64,000 nucleotides of DNA. Origin: Takakia lepidozioides. Taxonomy: Eukaryota; Streptophyta; Takakiopsida; Takakiales; Takakiaceae. Position numbers and translations under genes: made by a program. The notes under the pieces are model-generated. The model did no database searches. It had not been told where the DNA came from and worked only from the letters and a program-made list of their open reading frames with translations. The DNA is taken from contig CM060731.1 of assembly GCA_030704615.1 (NCBI GenBank), positions 40,484,001 to 40,548,000 of the forward strand, written 5' to 3'. Positions 23,184 through 32,776 of the stretch are shown here, one piece after another; within the stretch, counting starts at the first letter, position 1; each line of letters starts with the position of its first letter.

Positions 23184-24470
23184 TACACGGCGGTATTCGG
23201 CGGTGATGTTTACGCATAGGCCAAAGCTAGAACCTCCAACCATCATCAATGCGTCAATCAGTGCTTCCTTGACCTCTCTCGCCTGCCAGGGCGATGAAGG
23301 TGGCACACAAAGCAAGTCTCTGCGAGCAGAAGGGGAATGCGGTGGCAAGGTGGACACCGAAAAGTTTCACCCTGGTCCTCTCAGAAAATGGTTCTGCATC
23401 ATACACAGGGGTTGCGAACAGAGGGCCAAGTGTAAGTTATCAATCTATTGCATTCCACCTCAACATTGTGGTGTATCTAAACAAGATCCCGGAGTTTTGA
23501 TCCCTATTTTGTTGGATGTGCAGACATTGGTTTTGAGCATATTGCTTTGTGAAGAGAGGGTCTACGTTCAAATTCCACAACGACGGTCGTCTTGTTGATG
23601 CTGCTGTGGACCCTGTTATCTCTACGATGTCCTCTACAACTATGTGCCCCACTCCAGTATGCCGAAGACCAAAGACAGGCAAACCGTGGCGGTACAGCAG
23701 CCGGATCCGGAGCCCTACTTTCATCCAAACCCTCATGGAGATGTGCTCGGATGTCCAAGGGCGGATTCTGGACCTCACATGCGGCCGGGTAAGCCTTCAC
23801 GTGCTCAGTTTGTCCCCTGGCCCGATTGCAATTGCATGCCGCAAGCTATTAACCGCCCGCTTTGTTCCTCAGGTGCTTCAATGTGGGCATGGACGTTGTG
23901 CATGCATGTGTTCGCCTTCGAGCCAGATACTGCCCTCCCCAACTTGGAACTGCACAGGCGGCTGAACGTCTATACCGAAAGAGGAATAGGCCTCCATCCT
24001 CGGAGGATGAGGAAAAATCCGAGAAAGAGCAGGGGGAGGAACAAGTTGGGATCGGGGCCGAGGAGCCCCCGGGTCGAGTGAACTGGTCGCATTGTAAGTT
24101 GCCTCCAGATTTTGTGAGGCACCTCCCTTCGCTCTCTTATTTCATTGAAAACCATTTCTGCTTCTTGCTGGTATTGACATTCTTGAAGTGGATTTGTTCT
24201 TACTGTAGGATGCCAAGTACGACAGGAGAGACTGCTACACCGGAGTTCATGGGCAGGAGGAACGTGCCTTTTTTTGCCAGGGGGGATTTCATGCCTAGTC
24301 TAGAAAGGGACTACATGCTCCTCCTACTATTTGCTGCCCGGCTTGCTTCGGTTTCCATTAGGAGGTGTTCCGAACCTAGTCGTGTACAGCAGATTAGACG
24401 AGGGCAAGCCTCAAGAAAATGAAGATGAGGGAGGAGGCAGCAGCTATTAGAGCCCGTCGGGCTCATAGAT
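23184..24470 (+). pseudogene. 3' portion of ParB-like gene: probable SAM methyltransferase domain
   Basis: The first 43 or more codons after the retrotransposon continue the upstream frame across 16217/23189 and reach a donor at about 23431. A second exon (23524-23788) contains RSPTFIQTLMEMC and then ILDLTCGR (23765-23788), a good methyltransferase motif I. After an 84-bp intron (23789-23872) one frame reads GASMWAW and VFAFEPD (Glu/Asp near 23920), as expected for the end of motif I and the acidic motif II. The two exons differ in phase by one base, next to a GGG run at the donor. A hydrophilic tail (SSEDEEKSEKEQ) and a donor near 24094 follow, and further coding-like pieces run to about 24470. 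The methylation target is unknown; ParB-plus-methylase fusions are known from phages and bacteria. The gene is damaged or mis-sequenced as read. Confidence 0.42.
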
Positions 24471-24825
24471 TTGTGTTGGATTCTGCTGAGGAAAGTGGGG
24501 AGAAAGAGGCAGAAGATTCCCAGGAGGTGAGGTGACAGTCCCCCAAGGAGAGGACGCATTTTTGAGAGTCATAGTGCAAACCGATGCATACAGAGCTCGG
24601 AGGATGGGGGGGATGAGGGGGATGAGGAAGAAGGAGGGCCCAGTTCCTCGGAAGGTGTAGGAGAGTAGTTCCCATTCCTGCTATGACAGTTAGGACACAC
24701 TTGTATAGACGTGGCTTGCCACACCATTTGCAAAAAAAATGTTGCATTTACATTGCTATGACGAGTCCACATGACCCTATTTCCGTGCCTCCTAACCCTA
24801 TTTCCGTGGACACAATTCGGCCCGC
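24471..24825. other. 3' region of the element before the right terminus
   Basis: A Gly/Glu-coding low-complexity segment (GGATGGGG/GATGAGG repeats, about 24598-24640) and AT-rich sequence lead to the terminal repeats. No separate gene is supported. Confidence 0.35.
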
Positions 24826-24888
24826 TCATGCTTTTTTTTTTTCCGCTCATGCTCAATGCTGCTCATGAATAGCAGCCCCCCTGAAGAC
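24826..24888 (-). repeat. right terminal inverted repeat and TSD of MULE-like element
   Basis: GCTCATG motifs at about 24826, 24845 and 24861 lead into GCTCATGAATAGCAGCCCC, the inverted counterpart of the left end. CCTGAAGAC at 24880-24888 repeats 238-246. A run of 12 T lies between the first two motifs. Confidence 0.5.
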
Positions 24889-24901
24889 TCTTCAAAGAAC
24901 A

Positions 24902-25401
24902 NNNNNNNNNNNNNNNNNNNNNNNNNNNNNNNNNNNNNNNNNNNNNNNNNNNNNNNNNNNNNNNNNNNNNNNNNNNNNNNNNNNNNNNNNNNNNNNNNNN
25001 NNNNNNNNNNNNNNNNNNNNNNNNNNNNNNNNNNNNNNNNNNNNNNNNNNNNNNNNNNNNNNNNNNNNNNNNNNNNNNNNNNNNNNNNNNNNNNNNNNNN
25101 NNNNNNNNNNNNNNNNNNNNNNNNNNNNNNNNNNNNNNNNNNNNNNNNNNNNNNNNNNNNNNNNNNNNNNNNNNNNNNNNNNNNNNNNNNNNNNNNNNNN
25201 NNNNNNNNNNNNNNNNNNNNNNNNNNNNNNNNNNNNNNNNNNNNNNNNNNNNNNNNNNNNNNNNNNNNNNNNNNNNNNNNNNNNNNNNNNNNNNNNNNNN
25301 NNNNNNNNNNNNNNNNNNNNNNNNNNNNNNNNNNNNNNNNNNNNNNNNNNNNNNNNNNNNNNNNNNNNNNNNNNNNNNNNNNNNNNNNNNNNNNNNNNNN
25401 N
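24902..25401. other. assembly gap (500 N)
   Basis: Exactly 500 N, most likely a placeholder of unknown true length. Sequence left and right of it may not be adjacent in the genome. Confidence 0.99.
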
Positions 25402-25848
25402 GACGACATCTATTTTCACTCTCCAATAGTACTACAACACCACGTTAGAAATACAAATATGTAAAAAATAGCAATACACCCCCAAAAAACCCCCATCATG
25501 ACACATGTCAATCTGCTGATGGACCACGTGTAAAAACTGCAAACGCGCCATGTGTTGCAACCGATTAGCACACCCGTAGTCATAGTTCGCAGTCATGGAG
25601 AGCTAAACACTCTGCCACGTGTCATTTTCCTGCATCGAGCACGTGCCCACTCTGCACAGCCGCTGACATGGACTACACTGTCCGTTCAGTCATTCAGTAA
25701 AGCCAGCGTGTATGACTACCCCCACAGCTGCTCTGGCGCCACGTGACGGCCAGCCTGGAGAGTCATATCTGCCATGTCACAACTGACTGAGTTCTTTACA
25801 TCTGCAGAGTCAGGAAGTCGTAAATGGCTTCCATGACTGCATTTGCAG
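25402..25848. other. no gene recognised
   Basis: Unique-looking sequence with several CACGTG/CCACGTG-type hexamers (about 25526, 25615, 25640 and 25740). It may be the 3' end of the retroelement relic that follows. Nothing else is visible. Confidence 0.35.
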
Positions 25849-27430
25849 TCATAACACAAGAGAACGTAAAAGCCGCCAATTTTGTTTAGTGATGAATCCC
25901 ATGCCTCCCCAGTCTCCTCCTTCAGGAACAGGAGGTGGACCATCCGGCCTTGGAGCCGGTACCACCTGAGCTGTGGCCATGGCACCGAGCCTCTGCTCTA
26001 GCTGCTGAAGCCGGTTGGCCATGCCTTGGTCACCACCCGACCTCCGGTCCTTGGCCATGTTGAGCTTGCCCTTGGCCCGTACCTCGTGCCTGACCACCTC
26101 ATCTTCTCTGGGCTGTTCCACCTCGCCCCCGGCCACCATTGTTCCCTTGGAACTGGCCTGGGCGCAACTCAGGATGCAAACCATGCACTGGGCTTCTCGA
26201 TGCCCTACTTGCCACAATGCCCGCACTGCAACTGTCAGGCCTGTGCTGTGCCGGCCCTTTGCCTCCCTCTGGGCAATCCTTATTGACATGGGGTCCTCGA
26301 CATGTCCAGCACACCCACATCCGCCCGTTGTTGGCCAGCAATGAAGGGAGAGACCCCTGCATCTGAGGTCCTCTTCGCCCTTCCCTGAGCTTCACCTGAG
26401 CCCCCTGTTGCCTTGAGCACGTTGAGGTAGTGGTTGGCTAGGAGCACCACTACCCGTGGTGTCTCCTTAGCAAATCCCACCATGACCACTCGTTCCTCCA
26501 CCATGTTGAGCGCTTCCCACTCTGCCAGCAAAAACAATTTGCTAAGGTGGGTGGGCGCTTGTAGGAGAGTTTGCATCCCGCACCCTTCTCCTCAGCTCCT
26601 TGTCCAATATCCCATACCAAAATTGGACTGCCTGAGCTTCCGTAACCCCTTGGTTACATTTATCAAGCGCCTCATGCGAGTGAAAGCCTCCCTCAAGCTC
26701 TCGGTCGGCTTCCGTTGGAACTCTTGCAAGCCCGCACTTCTCTGTCCTCACCCCTTGGTATTCCTTCTCAACTCCTCAAAGAACTCCACAACAGGGTTGA
26801 AGGCAGACACGGGTACTGGTGCTGGTGCGGTAGTGGCTTGGGTGGACGTCGTAGCTACGGTACCACCAGTCCTACTAGTCCCGCTGCTGCTTGCTGCTGA
26901 AGCTGCCGGTGCAGCGGCAGGTGTAGCCACTGCCCTCGTGGCTCTAGTGCCCCTAGTGATGGAGACATAGTCGGGTGACCAATACATCCTCCACTCCTCG
27001 ATCTCAAACCTCATGCCCCCGCTGAACTCATGTAATCATCCATAGGCGGCCCCTCAAGGTGCTGAACAACCCCTTCCAATGCCATGAAAGGCGTAAATAG
27101 TTGTGGATTGCGCATTTGCTGCAAATCACACCAACTATCAAACTCTTGGGATAAATCATCCAACTCGATGGTGCCCACCGCCCCAGAGTACCTTCGTGGC
27201 CCTTTGGTAGCTACATACATCCCCTCCATTGTGTCCCACAATAATGGCAAGGAAAACAACTTGCACCGCCGTATGAGTCCTCCTGATTCACAATCCGAAT
27301 CAGAACCTTCCGTAGAAGACACAAGAGGTGAAGGTGGCCTAAATCGCACACCTCGTCTCATGTACCCACTAGTATCGCTAGTGCTCGAACCGGCACTGTC
27401 CCCAACACTAGGGCATCTCCGTGTTGACAC
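25849..27430 (-). pseudogene. Gag-like protein relic of a retroelement
   Basis: Read on the minus strand, consecutive fragments in shifting frames resemble a retrotransposon Gag. An acidic, Ser-rich N-terminus (27430-27011) is followed by an Ala/Thr/Pro linker and FFEELRRNTKG (to 26748), then a capsid-like helical part (RELEGGFHSHEAL to FWYGILDKELRRRVRDA, 26751-26542). A further helical part and a zinc-knuckle-like CWTCRGPHVNKDC (CX2CX3HX4C, around 26300) come next. A short coiled coil (NRLQQLEQRLGAMA) follows near 26010-25970. No protease, reverse transcriptase or integrase is present, so this is a Gag-only or truncated element. The frameshifts indicate decay. I do not recognise the family. 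Confidence 0.5.
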
Positions 27431-28079
27431 TCACCGGTCATGAACATGTCCCTAACCCCCTCTCCACAAGATAACCGGTAAAGAACCTGTTGCGGCTTAT
27501 GGTTTGGAATACTAAGTTCCTAACATAGCCTACACCTGTACCTGCATCCACCGCAAGCAATCCTATGTTGGCTGGCCTCACACCTCCAACCTCACCACAG
27601 GAACACAATGATGGTCTGGCTGTCATCACCCAGCCTCACCATCGACAGCATGCTCTAGGACTGGCCGGTGATAAAATCCGGTCCAATCCCCTATAAAAAC
27701 AAGCGCCCACACAAAACTAGCACGGCGCACAGTCAAGCATGCAGGTATGGAGGGGATCCACACACAAGGAATCAGAACGACAACTCCCCCCACCCAAAAA
27801 CAACTCCACGGTGTTGCTCCTGCAAGGACACCCCAAGCCCAAACACCCGGACTGACTCTTGCCTCCACCTACGGAATTCTTGGCTTAATGAGAGGGTGGA
27901 AACTACGAGGAAGAAAGCTACAGCAATCCTAACCCCAACATGCCCTCATCCCAACACTCTTCCTCTCCTCTCTTCCCTCACTTGCATGACCATGGGAATA
28001 TCATGAAGATACTCCTCAAACCGCCCTCCACGAGCTTCAAAATTCGGCCTTCAAGACCACATGCCAGTCCTTAGGCAGT
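27431..28079. other. no gene recognised
   Basis: Possibly the 5' leader of the Gag-like relic. Short open frames on both strands show no family features. Confidence 0.35.
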
Positions 28080-28680
28080 CCACCAGTGCCTCCAAAAGTC
28101 AGTACAGGCCATCCACAGGTCAACAGGGGCCACCACAGACAGCACAGGCCCACTCAGATCACTGTCACAGCCGTCCACCACGGTCACAGCCACAAGCCCA
28201 CACAACAGCCCCACATAGGCCACAGCCCATCACAACCCCAAAGGCCACATGTCACAGCCTGTCAACAGCCCCATTCACAACCCCAAGGCACAGGCACAAG
28301 CCTGTCACAGCCCTACAAAGGTCACAGGGGTCACAGCCCCAAAAGCCACCCCCCTCACCGCCCGTCACACACAGCCCCACAAGCCACAGGGCACAGCCTG
28401 TCATAGCCCCTCCACAACAGCCGTCACAGCCCCATAGGCCACTGAGGCACAGCCTGTCACAGCCCACCACAACAACAGTCACAGCCACATTTCACACACC
28501 TGTCACAGCCCCTCACAGCCCCTCAAGCCCCACTGCACACTGGCACAGCCTGTCACAAGCCCTACCCCCACAGGTCACAGGGCACAGCTTGCACAGAACC
28601 ACCATAGCCTGTCACAAGCCCATCACAAGCCTTCACAGCCCGTCACAGCCCCACATGCCACTCATGACAGTTAGTCATTT
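28080..28680. repeat. GTCACAGCC-type minisatellite
   Basis: About 600 bp of degenerate tandem copies of GTCACAGCC(CC) and CACAGCC variants, with unit length varying around 9-20 bp. Open frames across it (His/Ser/Gln/Pro-rich on the plus strand) arise from the repeat. Confidence 0.85.
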
Positions 28681-29139
28681 CTCCAAGGGGTTTAGCCACG
28701 CCAACCGGTTTGGGTGTCTCTTGGACTCTAGGCTTCTTTGCACCGAGCTATGGCGGCTGTGAAATCAGCAAGGTATTCTTGCTCTTTCGGCTCCCACACA
28801 CCACCAATAGTAGCCGCTAAGCCATGAGGAAGATGGCTGCCACAAAACCAAGAGCCTTCTTTCTCACTTAGACTCCCCAAACACCCCACTAAATTCAATG
28901 GCAAACAACCAAGTTTAGTGAACTTGCTGCCACTAAACTGGCTGGTTTCCAGTCCTTGTGAGCACTCATTCAAGCATTTCCCTTGGCCATAGCATCTGTC
29001 TTAGAGCCTATTCCAGCCCCCTACACCTGCCACTTCAAGAGCCATGCTCTATCTAGGCTTGAGGTTGAAACCCCAACTCAGAACACGCTCTACAAGTGTC
29101 GGACTGTCACATAAGAGCAGATCAGCCCCATACCTTCTC
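28681..29139. other. no gene recognised
   Basis: Non-repetitive sequence between two tandem arrays. No coding or RNA feature is visible. Confidence 0.35.
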
Positions 29140-29560
29140 TTCTAGTTCTTTAAAGCTTGAAAACAAAAGCCCAATGGACTGAAGGCATGCTCCACACATG
29201 CCCCACTCTCACCACCAGAAGAATCAGCCCCTTTGCTTTCTTTCTTGCACCCACCAACCTAAAAATACACGCTTCAGCGGGCTGGAGGCATGCTCCACAC
29301 ATGCCCTACAGGGAAACCAGCCCCTTCCTTCCTTTCTTGCACTCCCAAACCTGAAAGTACAAGCCTTCAACAGGCTGAAAGCATGCTCCACACATGCATT
29401 GCTCTCACATAAGAGAAGTCAACCCTTCCCTCTTCCTTGCTTGCCCTCCAAACTTGAAGATGGAAGCTTCAATGAGCTGAATACATGCTCCACACATGCA
29501 ACCTCTTCACACAAGAGGTATCAGCCCCCTATCTTGGCTCCTTAGCTCCTTGATGCTCTC
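29140..29560. repeat. about 100-bp tandem repeat, four degenerate copies
   Basis: The 16-mer CATGCTCCACACATGC starts near 29186, 29289, 29382 and (one mismatch at its edge) 29484, with similar flanks (CTTGAAA and AATCAGCCCC phrases). This gives four units of 93-103 bp. Confidence 0.8.
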
Positions 29561-30370
29561 TAAGACAAGACTAAGCACTCCACAGCCCTTGCCAAGCTCC
29601 TGAAACCCTAAGGCTTACATTTCCAACCACAAGACAATCCTCTTGTGGTGCAAGAGCTCTTCTTCCAAGCTCTGAAACCCTAGGTGCACATTCCATGGCC
29701 TTGCCGCACCTCTTAGCTCCTGTTCTAGCCCTGCTCTTGCCATGACAAGAGCCCTCTCAATGCTGAAGCTCGAGATTGAAACCCAATCTCAATATACTCC
29801 ACAAAGTGCACTGACTTGCCCCAAGCCAAATCAGCCCTTTCGCTTGGTCTTGCAATCCTGCAGCATGGTGCTTTCATCTTTGAAGCTGAAGATCGAATGC
29901 CAAGGTCTACCACCTCGTAACCCACATCGCCTCCGCTTCTAACAACGAAGAGCTCCACGGTGCTCCTTGCATAACAACCTGGTTTCTCTCATTCTCAAGC
30001 AAAAACCATAAGTGCTACAACTAACTCGTATCTGGCACTCACAGATACGAGCTCATCTTTCTCGAGTGATAAAGAAGAAGAATACAAGCACAAGCTCATG
30101 CGAGCTCACAAAGCTGAAGCATAAACTCATGCATATATAACCTCATCACTCAAATACAATTCAAGCCAAGTGCACCCCACGCCATGGGGAATCCACACTA
30201 CGGCGCCATAGCTAGGCGTGGTGAGGCTCAACTCGAGAAAGATGAGCCTCCCGCGCTTGCCGTAAAGATAACCACTCCAGGGCCTAAATCTGCCTTGATC
30301 CCTGGATTGACACTTGGGCCAATCCCAAATGTCAATATGTAAAAGTTAGCTATTTCCTAGCTAGTTTCAC
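29561..30370 (-). promoter_or_regulatory. possible LTR or promoter region with nested hairpins
   Basis: The stretch contains a 9-bp hairpin CTCGTATCT/AGATACGAG (about 30026-30051), a perfect 17-bp inverted repeat (30051-30067 against 30231-30247, GCTCATCTTTCTCGAGT) and a third stem at 30307-30335 (TTGACACTTGGG/CCCAAATGTCAA). A minus-strand TATA-like GTTATATATG lies near 30131-30142. The position upstream of the minus-strand Gag relic would suit its 5' LTR. No second LTR copy or primer site was found, so this is tentative. Confidence 0.25.
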
Positions 30371-30551
30371 ACTAGTGGTAAAATAACTTGACATCTACCA
30401 CCATTTGAGCAGTTGGTTGCTCAAGGCCTCGACCATCTTCAGGAGTCCATTTCCGAGTGCGTGCACCGTCATTCCTTTTCCGGCATGCTCTCAAGTGCTT
30501 CTTCTGAGTTGCATTGAGCCCGACTTCTATCATGCGCAGGACCCGGAGCAG

Positions 30552-31337
30552 GGGCATGGTTGACAGCACGACCCACTATAGCACATTTTTGCCTCTCATC
30601 CCCTATTTTCACTACTGCGCTCCGCCTTCGACTCGGTTTGCCTCATCCTTCGGCATTGGGCCTTCAGCGCTGCGTCTGTCTTCAGCCCATCGATGACCTT
30701 GCCATCCATCTCCTCCGCTGTCCATGTGGTGGTGAGCGCACTGCGTCTCATGATATGGTTCGCGATGTGGTGGCATCTATTGCTCGGGAGGCAGGGTATC
30801 ATGTACTGCGTGAGCAACCACATCTACGACCCACGCTCACGTCCCACTCTACACGCCGCCGTGTTGACATCGTCCTATTTAGAGATGGTTTGCGTACATT
30901 AGCAGATGTCGTTCTCGCCGACCCCACTCGAGCGGATGTGCTATCTCGCGCAGCTACTACACCAGGCACGGCAGCCACTGTAGCAGCCCAGGCTAATGAG
31001 CGCGACTCAACGATCGTCACCCCACCGACACATTTCTTCCACCGGCGGTCGAAATATTTGGCTCATTGCACCGGCATTTCGACGATTTCTTGCGGACATG
31101 TGCACATCATGCAGCCAAGAGCGGGTCCACTGGCATCCCACATGCCTCCGTCCTTGTCGCCTACTATCGACAACGTGTTTCAGTTGCTTTGCAGAGAGCA
31201 CAAGCCATCTCTATTTTGCATCGGGCTGATGTGGCTAGCTCCGCGTCATCTCGTCTTCCGCCTCTGCTTGACACTTTGCCTATCTCCTTGCCTGATCTCC
31301 TCCAGGCTGTTGGCTGGGAGGGTCGCTCTACTTGAGT
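30552..31337 (+). pseudogene. 3' end of a streptophyte reverse-transcriptase element
   Basis: The recognised part starts near 30620 (ALRLRLGLPHP), followed by HLLRCPCGGERTASHD and RREVD-like RRRVDIVLFRDGLRTLADV. It continues in a shifted frame near 31020-31066 with HRHFDDFLRTCAHHAA and ends DLLQAVGWEGRST before TGA at about 31336. This C-terminal region, with a Cys/His cluster and a possible PD-(D/E)XK-like core (VDIVLF followed by LADVVLADP), follows the reverse transcriptase in plant and algal retroelements as I remember them. The reverse transcriptase itself is absent, so this is a 5'-truncated, frameshifted copy. Confidence 0.55.
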
Positions 31338-31450
31338 AGTTTACTATAGCTTCTGTTTTCGTCGCTGGTTGAGTAGCTTACTATAGCTTTTGTTTTTTTC
31401 TCTAGCTGAGTAGCTTACTATAGTTTTTTGTTTTCTTCTCTTGTTTCTTG
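31333..31450 (+). repeat. three-copy 37-bp repeat in the element's 3' UTR
   Basis: TTGAGTAG(C/T)TTACTATAG followed by a T-rich stretch occurs near 31333, 31370 and 31408. AATAAA lies near 31511 and could serve as polyadenylation signal. Confidence 0.7.
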
Positions 31451-32776
31451 TTCCTCCCCCCCCCCTTTTGGGAACTTCACATCATATGCTCACCCATTGT
31501 ATATGTTGTAAATAAAGTCTTACAGGGTTTCATCATGTTGTGCCTCCAATTATTCTCAGATCTATCAAACTCTGGGGACGCCGAAGAACTTGGCGCTGTC
31601 CCCTGCCAGCAAGAGGGAATTATGTCCGCCCAAACACATAGAGATCATCAGGGCTGCTACAAACGATCCCCATGCTTCCCCCACGTTGCTCGGAAGGCAA
31701 GGAGGAGGGCAGGCTGGCGCTCTGGTTTCCTAGCGACATAGGGATGCTTGTTGTTCTAACTTTGTTGAAGGAAATTTTGATTTACATATATATATATATT
31801 ATATATATATATTCCAATATAGCAGGAGCCGGAGGCTCTGAAATGCATTGAAAAGGCGAGGAAACATTTACCTCGCAAGGCCGTGGAGGCTTCCGAAAAG
31901 AGGGAACAAATCCACGGACGAGAAAGTTTTAGAAAAGCGGAGGTTAGAAAGAAGAGTATCAAGAGAGGAATAGGGCCCACCCCCGAAAGGGGGTCGTAGC
32001 CATGAGGCGAAGTGGCTCTCAGCAGGCTTCGGCCGGAGTCTTCTCTCTCTATATCAATAGAGGAGTGCACAGAAGGGAGACCCAAGGGGCTAGGCAAAGG
32101 TCAGAACCAAGCAGAGAATTACTATCGCGTGCATTTAAGAGATGTAAACTGCAACTGTGCCTTCAACTTGCTCTTCCCAATCTTCCTAGGCCTCCAATTT
32201 GATCACCGAGTCATTTGCATCAGCTGGGGAGGTCCTAGAGTTAATTGGGCTGCCGTTCCCTTGGGGGGGGGCTCAATATGCATATATTGAAGTATATGAA
32301 GAAATTTTGATGCCTTTATAACATGACTCTATAGCTATGACTTTTAAAGCACCGCCCAAGGTTATTTGATGAGAACTGCCAGTTATTTAAGGTTTTCGCA
32401 AGTAACCAAAACCATACCTTATATAATCTAGCCATAAAAAATTTAATAACCGCAACAACAACAACAACAACATAATTTAACTGTAGGTTATGAAAATAAT
32501 CAAATAATCGCCCAACACTGGAAACGATCATACCCCCACTAAATAAGAAACACCCCAAGAAGCCTGCCCTAGTGCAAATTTCAAAGGACACCACCTTGGT
32601 TATAAGCATGCCTGACCATTCAGGGAGGAATAATAAAAGTTGAGTTTGATTTCACAGAGATACAAAATGTTTTGGATCCGTGAAGCAGACCAGTCTCTAG
32701 TTCTGATAATGCATACCTACTTGCGTTAGATCTGTCCATGTTCACTCCCCAAACCTCCAGCGCCATTGTGACCCTG
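31451..32776. other. spacer with microsatellites
   Basis: The spacer contains a (TA)n tract at about 31785-31813 and an (AAC)n tract at about 32453-32472. The part next to 32777 is the 3' flank of the carbonic anhydrase gene. No coding sequence is supported. Confidence 0.45.

Larger units (their letters stand above)
247..24879. mobile_element. putative giant MULE-like DNA transposon with nested retrotransposons
   Basis: The proposed element has a 9-bp direct repeat outside both ends, imperfect terminal inverted repeats and GCATGAGC subterminal repeats at both ends. It holds a minus-strand DDE transposase relic near the left end and a divergent plus-strand gene occupying the rest. Two Ty3/gypsy insertions account for 13,923 bp plus two 5-bp duplications, so the original element would be about 10.7 kb. 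The palindrome AAATTCGGCGCCGAATTT occurs about 25 times inside the interval, and I found none in the remaining 39 kb. Alternatively, two unrelated termini may lie here by chance. The right end sits only 13 bp from an assembly gap, which limits checking outward. Confidence 0.45.

Noticed and set aside
24798-25464. Open frames spanning the N run
   Set aside because: They consist almost only of unknown residues across the assembly gap.
28061-28762. 233-codon His/Pro/Ser-rich frame
   Set aside because: It is produced by the GTCACAGCC minisatellite.
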